Positions 19,310 through 26,659 of a stretch of DNA of 64,000 nt are shown in pieces. A program made the position numbers and the translations under genes. The first letter of the stretch is position 1, and every line of letters starts with the position of its first letter. The stretch spans positions 2,542,001 through 2,606,000 of the forward strand of contig NZ_CP023278.1 of assembly GCF_002896875.1 (NCBI RefSeq). Reading direction: 5' to 3'. Below the pieces are notes generated by a model that made no database searches, was not told the origin of the DNA, and was given only the letters and a program-made list of their open reading frames with translations. This DNA comes from Nostoc sp. CENA543. Its GTDB lineage: Bacteria > Cyanobacteriota > Cyanobacteriia > Cyanobacteriales > Nostocaceae.

Positions 19310-19440
19310 GTGCAGGGTGCAGGGGGCAAGGGGGAAGAAAAATTTCCCCATTTCTCCCTGCCCTTCGGGTTCGCAGTCGCTCATGGGGGAAACCCCCAAG
19401 ACCGCGCTGTCTCACCCCCTGCCCCCTTGCCTCCTGTCTC
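19310..19440. repeat. Repeat-rich spacer between hoxU and the DUF3122 gene
   Basis: Contains GGTGCAGGGTGCAGGGGGCA, a CCCTTCGGGTTCGCAGTCGC segment and the hairpin TGGGGGAAACCCCCA (about 19384-19398). Open frames seen here in three phases are products of the repeats and are not accepted as genes. Confidence 0.7.
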
Positions 19441-19447
19441 CCAATCC

Positions 19448-20164
19448 CTAAAAATTCCATTGCTGCTTTTCCCGTGCAGTAACTAGGAAATCGAGTTTGG
19501 CGCGATCGCGTTTCATCTCGCCAACGCTGGAACCTTGATAAAATAGCGCGCCTGTGGGGCAAGCATTGACACATTTGCCGCAAGAGGTGCAAGTTTGGGA
19601 GGTTCCCCAAGGTTGGCTTAAGTCGGTAATGACGTGGGATTTTGTCCCTCTCCCTGCCATATCCCAGGTATGCGCGCCTTCGATTTCATCACATACACGG
19701 ATACAACGGGTGCAAAGAACACAACGATTATGGTCTATACCGTAGCGGTCATGAGATAAATCGACTTTGCGATCAGGGAAATGGTAGGCTAAACGCACAT
19801 GATCCATACCCATTTCAATCGCTAGGTCTTGTAATTCACAATTACCGTTAGCTACGCATACTGAGCAGACATGATTACCTTCAGCAAAGAGCATTTCTAT
19901 AATCGTGCGGCGATAATTTTGTAGGCGATCGCTATTAGTTACTACTTCCATACCCTCAGTAACTTTTGTCACACAAGCCGGAAGTAACTTATTCATCCCA
20001 GCGATTTCTACCAAACACAACCGACAAGCCCCCACATCTCCCACGCCTTCTAAATGGCACAGTGTAGGAATATGAACACCCGCTTCTTGCGCCGCTTGTA
20101 GTACCGTTTCCTCCTCACGCGCGCTGACTAATTGACCATCGATTGTTAAAGTTTTTACAGTCAC
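19448..20164 (-). CDS. hoxU: Hydrogenase diaphorase subunit HoxU
   Basis: 238 residues, GTG start with GGAG upstream. N-terminal plant-type [2Fe-2S] ligands C36, C47, C50, C64; then H98, C100, C103, C109; then two ferredoxin-type [4Fe-4S] sets C148/C151/C154/C158 and C192/C195/C198/C202. This is the NuoG N-terminal-like pattern of HoxU, which wires HoxF to the HoxYH hydrogenase module. Confidence 0.96.
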   Translation of the reverse strand: MTVKTLTIDGQLVSAREEETVLQAAQEAGVHIPTLCHLEGVGDVGACRLCLVEIAGMNKLLPACVTKVTEGMEVVTNSDRLQNYRRTIIEMLFAEGNHVCSVCVANGNCELQDLAIEMGMDHVRLAYHFPDRKVDLSHDRYGIDHNRCVLCTRCIRVCDEIEGAHTWDMAGRGTKSHVITDLSQPWGTSQTCTSCGKCVNACPTGALFYQGSSVGEMKRDRAKLDFLVTAREKQQWNF

Positions 20165-20189
20165 GTCGCTTTACTCCGAATTTATAGTT

Positions 20190-20328
20190 ACTGGGGACTG
20201 GGGACTGGGGACTGGGGATTGGGACAAGGTAGACAAGGTAGAATTTATTTCTCTCTTAGCACTCACTACTCAGCACGGGCTAAACGCCCCGCTTCCGCTA
20301 ACAGCACTCACTACTCAGCACTCAGCAA
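20190..20328. repeat. Composite short-repeat block between hoxF and hoxU
   Basis: GGGGACT heptamers (about 20190-20220), then a stretch of about 50 bp (GACAAGGTAGACAAGGTAGA ... AGCACTCACTACTCA) identical to the one at 18565-18615, then GCACGGGCTAAACGCCCCGC and a tail of CTCAGCA units. The block reaches into hoxF and supplies its last codons (LLSAE). Confidence 0.88.
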
Positions 20329-21918
20329 CGCCAAATACTCATCGTGAAAATAGCGCAAGGTACTAAAGACGGGGTTGGGTGCAGATTGTCCTAAACCACA
20401 TAAACTGGTGTTTTTCACCATGTCACAAAGTTCTTCTAGGAGTTTTAAATCAGCCTGTGATGCTTTCCCCTCGCTGATTTTGGTTAATAATCCATGCAAC
20501 TGTACAGTCCCAACTCGGCAAGGAATGCACTTACCACAGGATTCATCCATACAAAATTCCATAAAGAAGCGGGCAACATCTACCATATTGGTAGTTTGAT
20601 CCATGACAATCATCCCGCCAGAACCCATCATTGAACCTAAGCTAGCCAAGGATTCATAATCTACAGGTGTATCAAAAGCGGAGGCGGGAATACATCCCCC
20701 AGAAGGGCCACCTGTTTGTACTGCTTTCGCTGTACCACCATCGGGAACACCACCACCCATTTTTTCTACTATTTCTCGGAGAGAAGTTCCCATCGGCACT
20801 TCGATTAGTCCTGTATTGAGGATTTTGCCAGCCAGCGCAAATACTTTTGTCCCCTTACTTTTACCAGTACCGATACTAGCAAACCACTCCGCACCTTTAC
20901 GGATAATGGGGGCAATATTAGCAAAGGTTTCTACGTTATTAATTAAGGTGGGATGTCCCCATAAACCAGATTCAGCCGGATAGGGGGGACGGGGATGAGG
21001 AACACCGCGCTTACCTTCGATAGAAGCCATCAGAGCCGTTTCTTCACCGCAAACATAAGCTCCTGCACCGATGCGGATATCAATTTTAAAATCAAAGGGA
21101 GAATCAAAGATTTGACTCCCTAAAATACCTAAACGTTGGGCTTGATTAATGGCAGTTTGTAAGCGTTTGATGGCAGTAGGATATTCTGCCCGGACATAAA
21201 TATAACCTTGACTGGCACCCACAGCATAGCCTGCGATCGCCATTCCCTCTAACACCCGATGGGGATCACTCTCCAACACACTCCTATCCATAAACGCACC
21301 AGGATCTCCCTCATCGGCGTTACAGATCACAAATTTGCGCTCACCTTTAGCTTTAGCCACCGTCGCCCATTTCAAACCTGTGGGATAACCAGCACCACCA
21401 CGTCCCCGTAAACCACTGCGGCTAATAGTATCCACAACCTCAACCGATGTCAGATCCCGCAGCACATGATAAAGAGCCTGATAACCACCGGTGGCAATGT
21501 AAGATTGAATTCTTTCTGGATCTACTTTGCCACTGTTTTCTAAGACTATCGGCATCTGGGATGTAAAAAATGGTTGGTCTAGTTTTACTACCGATAGGTT
21601 AGACTCTTTACCTTTGAGAGTCTCTATAATGGCTGGTGCATCTTCAGGTGTCACCTTCTCATAGAGAATTTCTTGAGTCTCTACACCGACTCTTTCCACT
21701 TCTACTAAAGGCCCCTGACAGCACAAACGCATACAACCAACACCAGAAACTTGCACCTCTTGTTCCCAGCCTTCTGCTTTCACCACCGCTTCTAGTTGTT
21801 GTTTTACAGCTTGTGAGTTAGCAGAAAGACATCCAGCCGCCGTACAACAACGAATCTGTATTGGTTTAGCTTGAGAACGTTCTTGTCGAGATATTTCTAA
21901 TAATTCATTTAGTTCCAT
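20311..21918 (-). CDS. hoxF: Hydrogenase diaphorase subunit HoxF (NADH/FMN binding)
   Basis: 535 residues. The N-terminal 110 residues are a thioredoxin-like [2Fe-2S] domain (C25, C30, C62, C66). [13 protein letters not shown] binds NAD(H), [20 protein letters not shown] is the FMN site, and [12 protein letters not shown] plus the later SLCGLG holds a [4Fe-4S] cluster, as in NuoF. HoxF is the pyridine-nucleotide entry point of the HoxEFUYH enzyme. The C-terminal LLSAE is encoded by the flanking repeat. Confidence 0.97.
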   Translation of the reverse strand: MELNELLEISRQERSQAKPIQIRCCTAAGCLSANSQAVKQQLEAVVKAEGWEQEVQVSGVGCMRLCCQGPLVEVERVGVETQEILYEKVTPEDAPAIIETLKGKESNLSVVKLDQPFFTSQMPIVLENSGKVDPERIQSYIATGGYQALYHVLRDLTSVEVVDTISRSGLRGRGGAGYPTGLKWATVAKAKGERKFVICNADEGDPGAFMDRSVLESDPHRVLEGMAIAGYAVGASQGYIYVRAEYPTAIKRLQTAINQAQRLGILGSQIFDSPFDFKIDIRIGAGAYVCGEETALMASIEGKRGVPHPRPPYPAESGLWGHPTLINNVETFANIAPIIRKGAEWFASIGTGKSKGTKVFALAGKILNTGLIEVPMGTSLREIVEKMGGGVPDGGTAKAVQTGGPSGGCIPASAFDTPVDYESLASLGSMMGSGGMIVMDQTTNMVDVARFFMEFCMDESCGKCIPCRVGTVQLHGLLTKISEGKASQADLKLLEELCDMVKNTSLCGLGQSAPNPVFSTLRYFHDEYLALLSAE

Positions 21919-21958
21919 GTTTTATACCAAATTTTTATATGCAACATACCCCGAATAC

Positions 21959-22060
21959 TAATTCAAAATTCAAAATACCCTACGGGAAGCAAGCTACAAA
22001 ATTCAAAATTAAGAAAGTGAGACTCAGCATAACTTTCACCTTTTACCTTTTGCCTTTTGG
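21959..22060. repeat. Interspersed repeats between hoxE and hoxF
   Basis: AATTCAAAATACCCTACGGG then AAGCAAGCTACAAAATTC (second copy of the element at 10943), followed by (CTTTTACCTTTTGC)-type heptamers at about 22036-22062. Confidence 0.85.
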
Positions 22061-22069
22061 CTTTTATCT

Positions 22070-22576
22070 TTATGTTCTTCCTAGCCACTCTTGTACTCGT
22101 TCGGTTACAGATTCAGGGGTTTGATTCCCTAAAACTTTGTTATCAAACACTACCGCCGGTGCAATTCCACAAGCACCCAAACAGCGTGCTGTCATTAGTG
22201 ATAACTGACCATCAGCAGTGGTTTCTCCCGCATGGATATGAGTTAACTGCTCTAGATTTGACAAAATTGCTGGTGCGCCTTTGACGTAACAAGCTGTACC
22301 AGTACACACCACACAACTATGAACGCCTTGTGGTGCTAAAGAAAACAGATGATAAAAAGTGGCTACACCATAGACTCGACTTGGCGGTAATTTCAGACTA
22401 TGGGCAATATACAGCAGTAAATCATTTTCTAAGTAACCGAAGAGTTCTTGCGCCTTGTGGAGAATTTCAATTAGTGCATCTTGTTGATATTGGTGACGCT
22501 TAATAGTTGCGTCTAGCATCTTCAAGCGTTTATCTCCACTCGGATGAGTCTGATTTGGTGGTAATGTGGTTGTCAT
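22070..22576 (-). CDS. hoxE: Hydrogenase diaphorase subunit HoxE
   Basis: 168 residues, NuoE-like. [2Fe-2S] ligands are visible as CTGTAC (C91, C96) and CLGAC (C132, C136). HoxE is the fifth subunit typical of cyanobacterial bidirectional hydrogenases and interacts with HoxF/U. First hox gene, 115 bp after usp and 151 bp before hoxF. Confidence 0.96.
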   Translation of the reverse strand: MTTTLPPNQTHPSGDKRLKMLDATIKRHQYQQDALIEILHKAQELFGYLENDLLLYIAHSLKLPPSRVYGVATFYHLFSLAPQGVHSCVVCTGTACYVKGAPAILSNLEQLTHIHAGETTADGQLSLMTARCLGACGIAPAVVFDNKVLGNQTPESVTERVQEWLGRT

Positions 22577-22582
22577 TTTTGG

Positions 22583-22690
22583 TTGATTGGGGATTGGGGA
22601 CTGGGAATGGGGTATTGGGAATGGGGCATGGGGTATTGGGCATTGGGGTATTGACTCTTAAAAACCCCTACACCCCTACACCCTTATACC
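22583..22690. repeat. GGGGATT/GGGGCAT and ACACCCCT repeats between usp and hoxE
   Basis: Degenerate heptamers (GGGGATTGGGGACTGGGAAT, TGGGGTATTGGG) followed by (CCCCTACACCC)-type units up to about 22705, which overlap the 3' end of usp. Confidence 0.8.
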
Positions 22691-22691
22691 C

Positions 22692-23222
22692 TCACACCCC
22701 TATTACTTGGTTATTATGGGAATCCTCTGTAATAGTCTCTTCGGCTGGACAATGGACTATGTGAACTGAACAAGGTGCATGGTGTAGGACGTAGTTACTG
22801 ACACTACCTAGGAATAATTCTTTGATTCCGGCGAAACCTCTGTGTCCCATGACGATTAAATCAGCATTCCAGGTAGTCGCTAATTTACAAATAGTGCGTC
22901 CGGGACTACCCATGATTTGGGTAAATTCCGTAGGTACGTCTGCGGTGTTGGCTTTCGCACTGAAGGATTGCAACATTTTCATGCCTTCATTTTTAAAGCG
23001 ATCCCATTGTTTTTGATAGATTTCAAAGCTTTGACCGCTTAATCCTGGATAGTAGTCATAAGTGGATACCATCGGAATGTGAGGACTACCATCTTCTTCT
23101 GAAGATAAAACGTGTACTAACAATAATTTACCTTCTGTGGCTTTTGCCAAAGCTAATGCTTGCTCAAAAACCTGTTGTCCCATTTCTGAGCGATCCAATG
23201 CGACTAAAATATTTTTCAGCAT
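22692..23222 (-). CDS. Universal stress protein (UspA family, ATP-binding type)
   Basis: 176 residues. N-terminal ILVALDRSEMG and the C-terminal nucleotide motif GHRGFAGIKELFLGS (G-2x-G-9x-GS) mark the ATP-binding UspA type. AGAGG precedes the start. As the first gene of the minus-strand run that continues into hoxEFUYH it could be co-transcribed with the hydrogenase. Usp proteins in other bacteria respond to anoxia and energy stress, which fits. Confidence 0.93.
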   Translation of the reverse strand: MLKNILVALDRSEMGQQVFEQALALAKATEGKLLLVHVLSSEEDGSPHIPMVSTYDYYPGLSGQSFEIYQKQWDRFKNEGMKMLQSFSAKANTADVPTEFTQIMGSPGRTICKLATTWNADLIVMGHRGFAGIKELFLGSVSNYVLHHAPCSVHIVHCPAEETITEDSHNNQVIGV

Positions 23223-23356
23223 ATAGACCTCTGCAAGTAGTTTGAATAATAAGGTGTTGGATTGTCAAATTGAGTTTTTATGTTTAGCTGTCGAAAAATA
23301 AGCAGGACGAGTCTTTTAGTTCTTACCCCCCTCACACTATATGTTTATAGGGCAAG

Positions 23357-23374
23357 AATTTGAGGAAGTTGTGA
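23357..23374 (-). promoter_or_regulatory. 18-bp sequence shared with the hoxW upstream region
   Basis: AATTTGAGGAAGTTGTGA on the plus strand, about 135 bp upstream of usp; identical to 4885-4902 upstream of hoxW and in the same orientation relative to the gene. A TATAAA/TATAGT region lies just downstream in the usp direction. Confidence 0.5.
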
Positions 23375-23407
23375 AGAAGGAAAGTAAAGTCAGTAACAAT
23401 GTTCTTG

Positions 23408-23423
23408 ATTGATGTATATCAAT
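23408..23423. promoter_or_regulatory. FNR/CRP-type palindrome TTGAT-N4-ATCAA
   Basis: ATTGATGTATATCAAT contains a perfect match to the enterobacterial FNR consensus (TTGAT, four bases, ATCAA). It lies about 185 bp upstream of usp and 400 bp upstream of the small helical protein gene. Cyanobacteria have CRP-family regulators (NtcA, SyCRP1-like) but no classical FNR that I know of, so the binding protein is open. Confidence 0.35.
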
Positions 23424-23820
23424 AGTCTAAAAGACCCCCTGATAAAATCTTTGTTATATAAAATACACTTGTTCTGGATATGGGACTGGGGGGTGAGGTT
23501 TACCTCAGTTTTTCCCCATGAGATGAAAAGTCAGATTCAAGCTTGGTTCATTTATATCGCTATCTCAGCCATTTTGCTCTAGTATAAAAAAGTAATGTAA
23601 TCTAAATGTAAACACTAGTAAATTCTCCAAAAGTAGGCTTTTCATTAGTCAAAGCTGTTAATTTTACTGACACTGGGCTGGCGATCGCCCAATTACATGA
23701 AATTCAACTGTTGTTGCATCAACCTTTGACAATTAGCTGGCTGATTAAGAAATATCAAAAAATGTTTCATTTAAAACGCTAAAAGCAGTGTAAATTCGGA
23801 TATTAGATGAGGTAAATAGT

Positions 23821-24270
23821 ATGGATATTGTATTTCTGACTAAATTATTAGCCCCCTGTCTGCCCTATTTGCTCAAATTAGGTGGGATAGCGGTCGAAAA
23901 AACTACAGAAAAGGTTGGAGAAAGCATTGCTCCAGATATCTGGGAAACGGCTAAGAAAATTTGGTCGAAATTAGGTACAAAGGTTGAATCTAAAGAGGAA
24001 TTGAAGGTAGCAGCTGAACAAGTAGCAGCAAAACCTGAAAGTTCAGCCCGTCAAGCCGTATTTCAAGAAGAACTAGAAATTTTGCTCCAGGATAACCCAG
24101 AGTTAGCTGAAGAGATAGCCAAAATATTGCAAGGAGAACAGTCAACCGCAACAGGAGTTCAGATCAATCAAACCATCACCAATAATGAAGGACAGGCTAT
24201 TGGACAAATGAACAATAGTAAGGCGATTGGCAGAATTGACGGCAATATTCAGGGTGGGGTGAGTTTTTAA
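23821..24270 (+). CDS. Small helical protein with C-terminal amyloid-like motif; candidate Bell-type effector
   Basis: 149 residues. The first 105 are predicted helical: a hydrophobic start (LTKLLAPCLPYLLKLGG), amphipathic helices with WETAKKIWSKL, and a charged region ending EELEILLQDNPELAEEIAK. This resembles the Bell domain, the proposed bacterial counterpart of fungal HeLo/HET-S pore-forming domains. Residues 113-142 carry QINQTITNNEGQAIGQM followed by AIGRI, nearly the same as residues 17-45 of the next protein. In NLR-associated bacterial amyloid signalling pairs the effector bears the motif C-terminally and the STAND protein bears it N-terminally, exactly as here. GAGG precedes ATG; the next gene follows after 52 bp, so an operon is likely. 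The function assignment rests on architecture and memory of the family. Confidence 0.6.
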   Translation: MDIVFLTKLLAPCLPYLLKLGGIAVEKTTEKVGESIAPDIWETAKKIWSKLGTKVESKEELKVAAEQVAAKPESSARQAVFQEELEILLQDNPELAEEIAKILQGEQSTATGVQINQTITNNEGQAIGQMNNSKAIGRIDGNIQGGVSF

Positions 24271-24322
24271 CGATTCAATTTATTCTCTGGAAGTCCCTTG
24301 AGATAATTGAGGCGATCGCATT

Positions 24323-26563
24323 ATGCAAAATAATTCAGATATTGATCTAGTTTCCCCTTCTCACTCAACTAATCAGATTCAGCAGGATATTGGCAATAAT
24401 TCCGGGCAAGCGATCGCACAGATGATTGGTGGGATGGCTATCGGTCAACTCACAGTCTATCTTTCTCAAGTCCGAACTGAGTTAGAAACTTCTCAACCGC
24501 CTACACATAAGCTGGGCGCAAATCCCTATCAAGGCTTATTAGCATTTCGAGAAATGGATGGCGATCGCTTTTTTGGACGAGACAAGCACATTGAGCAACT
24601 ATGGCAGAGATTTCGTCAGCTTCATGACAATGAAACTACGGTGCGGGTGCTACCTATATATGGCCCATCGGGTTCAGGAAAATCTTCACTAGCAAGGGCT
24701 GGTCTAATCCCCAAACTGGGAGCTAACCCCTTACCAGGAAGGAATCAGGCGCGATTGGTGGTACTTGTACCAGGAACTCACCCCCTTGAGTCTCTTGCCA
24801 CTATGTTGGCGCGGATTGCAACTAATGATCCCACCCCAGTAAGTAAGACACGGGAATTTGCCCAAGAACTCATCCAGCAAAACAATCATCAAGAATATGA
24901 TGGCTTGCGGCGTATTGCTGATGTCTTTCCTGATATTGCTGTCTCTCCCTTAATTATTTTGGTGGATCAGTTTGAGGAAGTTTACACACTTTGTAAAGAT
25001 CAAGTCGAACGCGACGCTTTTGTCGGAAATTTGCTGTGTGCAGCAGCCGAACCTTCAAAACGAGTGTCTGTGATTTTGACGTTACGGAGTGACTTTTTAG
25101 GCGAAACCCAACAACACCCACGCCTCAACAAACTCTTCTCTGAGCAAGGGTTTCTCGTGCCAACTATGCAGCCAGAGGATTTAGAAGCAGCTATTGCTCA
25201 ACCAGCAGCACAAGCCGGATATAAGTTAGACAGTGCAATTGTCAAACTTCTAGTAGAGCAAACCCAAGGACGAGAAGCTTTACCTCTATTACAATTTGCC
25301 CTGACGCGGATTTGGGAAGGCTTACAAAACGGAGTTGATCCAGCCGAAACCCTAGAAAATCTTGGTGGTGTAGGTGGCGCACTGACTGGAGAAGCACAAC
25401 GCCTGTATGAAACTTTGAATGAGGAAGATAAAGCGATCGCTCGACGGATTTTTTTAGCATTGGTAGAACTAGGGGAAGGCACAAAAAACACCCGTCGCCG
25501 TGCTGCTTTGTCAGAACTGATTGCTGATGAAAAGGAAGCCAAATCAGTTAGGTCGATAATTGATCGTTTTGCTGCGCCTGGAGTACGATTTTTAGCCACC
25601 TTCTCAGATAAACAGTCTGGTGAAATGATTGAAGTTGCCCACGAAGCGATGATTCGTAACTGGGGACAACTGCAAGAATGGTTAACTCAATGCCAAGAAA
25701 ATCTCCGCAAGAAACGCAAAATCGAGCAAGCGGCGGAAGAATGGGTAGATAAGGGCAAATCCAAAGAATACGTTCTTCAAGGTCGTTCTCTGCGCGATGC
25801 CAGGGAGTTTATGCAAGCCCAAAAAGATTATCGAGAAACTGCACTCTCAAGTTTAGCAAAGGAATTTGTGACAGCTAGTTGGAGGAAGGAGAGAGGCGAT
25901 CGTTGGAAAGTAACTGGATTTTTTCTGGCTTTTCCATTGATAGGAACACTTATGATTTTGCATTTTCTAGTGATTTTTAGAGCAGAACAAATGATGAAGA
26001 GTAAGGAATGTGAACCTAATTTGGATGCTCCATTTATTCTTCGATATATGTTGTGGACAGGTTATAAAGAGTTACAAAACAGAGATTTTTGTGGAGAAAT
26101 CCTTACTGGAATTGATTTTAAACGTGCTAACCTTTCTTATTCTAGTTTACAAAACGCAAGTCTTGGTAATGCTAACCTTCGGGGAACTTCTTTGATAAGA
26201 ACTAATTTTCAGAATGCTTTTCTTGTGGAAGCTAATCTCATAGCTAGTATTATGAAGGATGCAAAAATGCAAAACTCGAATCTTTTAGGTGCTAACCTAA
26301 AAAATTCTACTCTCAAAGGTGCTAGCTTACAAAAAGCTAACCTTAAACAAGCAAATCTATCAGGTGCTGACCTTTCTTATGCCAATCTTACAGATGCCAA
26401 TCTTACAGATGCCAATCTTACAGATACTGATCTTAGATATAGTAAAGGACTTACCAAAGAGCAAATCAGTCATGCTAAGGTTCTTTGTAGAACTAAACTA
26501 CCTAACGAAATTTTTATAAAATTAAGTAACAATGAAAGAAGAAATATAGAATGTAAATATTAA
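24323..26563 (+). CDS. STAND (nSTAND1-type) NTPase with N-terminal signalling motif, membrane segment and pentapeptide repeats
   Basis: 746 residues. Residues 17-45 hold NQIQQDIGNNSGQAIAQM then AIGQL, the motif shared with the preceding small protein. NPYQGLLAFREMD.RFFGR opens a novel-STAND NTPase with Walker A GPSGSGKS (114-121) and Walker B LIILVDQFEEV (210-220); LRSDFLG and the helical arm with VAHEAMIRNW follow. A membrane segment lies at about 529-552 and the C-terminal 600-710 is a pentapeptide-repeat beta-helix (ANLTDANLTDANL). STAND proteins are signalling switches that oligomerise on sensing a trigger; the pentapeptide part may be the sensor or scaffold. With the upstream gene it makes a plausible NLR-like cell-death or anti-phage pair. 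Confidence 0.8.
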   Translation: MQNNSDIDLVSPSHSTNQIQQDIGNNSGQAIAQMIGGMAIGQLTVYLSQVRTELETSQPPTHKLGANPYQGLLAFREMDGDRFFGRDKHIEQLWQRFRQLHDNETTVRVLPIYGPSGSGKSSLARAGLIPKLGANPLPGRNQARLVVLVPGTHPLESLATMLARIATNDPTPVSKTREFAQELIQQNNHQEYDGLRRIADVFPDIAVSPLIILVDQFEEVYTLCKDQVERDAFVGNLLCAAAEPSKRVSVILTLRSDFLGETQQHPRLNKLFSEQGFLVPTMQPEDLEAAIAQPAAQAGYKLDSAIVKLLVEQTQGREALPLLQFALTRIWEGLQNGVDPAETLENLGGVGGALTGEAQRLYETLNEEDKAIARRIFLALVELGEGTKNTRRRAALSELIADEKEAKSVRSIIDRFAAPGVRFLATFSDKQSGEMIEVAHEAMIRNWGQLQEWLTQCQENLRKKRKIEQAAEEWVDKGKSKEYVLQGRSLRDAREFMQAQKDYRETALSSLAKEFVTASWRKERGDRWKVTGFFLAFPLIGTLMILHFLVIFRAEQMMKSKECEPNLDAPFILRYMLWTGYKELQNRDFCGEILTGIDFKRANLSYSSLQNASLGNANLRGTSLIRTNFQNAFLVEANLIASIMKDAKMQNSNLLGANLKNSTLKGASLQKANLKQANLSGADLSYANLTDANLTDANLTDTDLRYSKGLTKEQISHAKVLCRTKLPNEIFIKLSNNERRNIECKY

Positions 26564-26659
26564 TTTTTTTAAATTAACTGAAGGTTTTGATCATCAAAAG
26601 TATTAATACAGATAAATTTGCAATTTAGCATATTATCTATTTTTTCTATCTTATGTACT

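Larger units (their letters stand above)
23223..23820. other. Intergenic region upstream of usp-hox and of the STAND module
   Basis: Holds the 18-bp shared motif (23357-23374), an FNR-type palindrome (23408-23423) and, at about 23610-23782, 56 open codons on the plus strand without a start codon (ending in KKYQKMFHLKR) that may be a gene remnant. Likely contains two divergent promoters. Confidence 0.55.

Noticed and set aside
19269-19610. 113-codon open frame overlapping the 3' end of hoxU
   Set aside because: It overlaps hoxU out of frame and otherwise consists of G-rich repeat DNA.
23610-23782. 56 open codons on the plus strand, ending KKYQKMFHLKR
   Set aside because: No start codon or ribosome site and a stop directly upstream. 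Possibly a gene remnant, but not enough to call.
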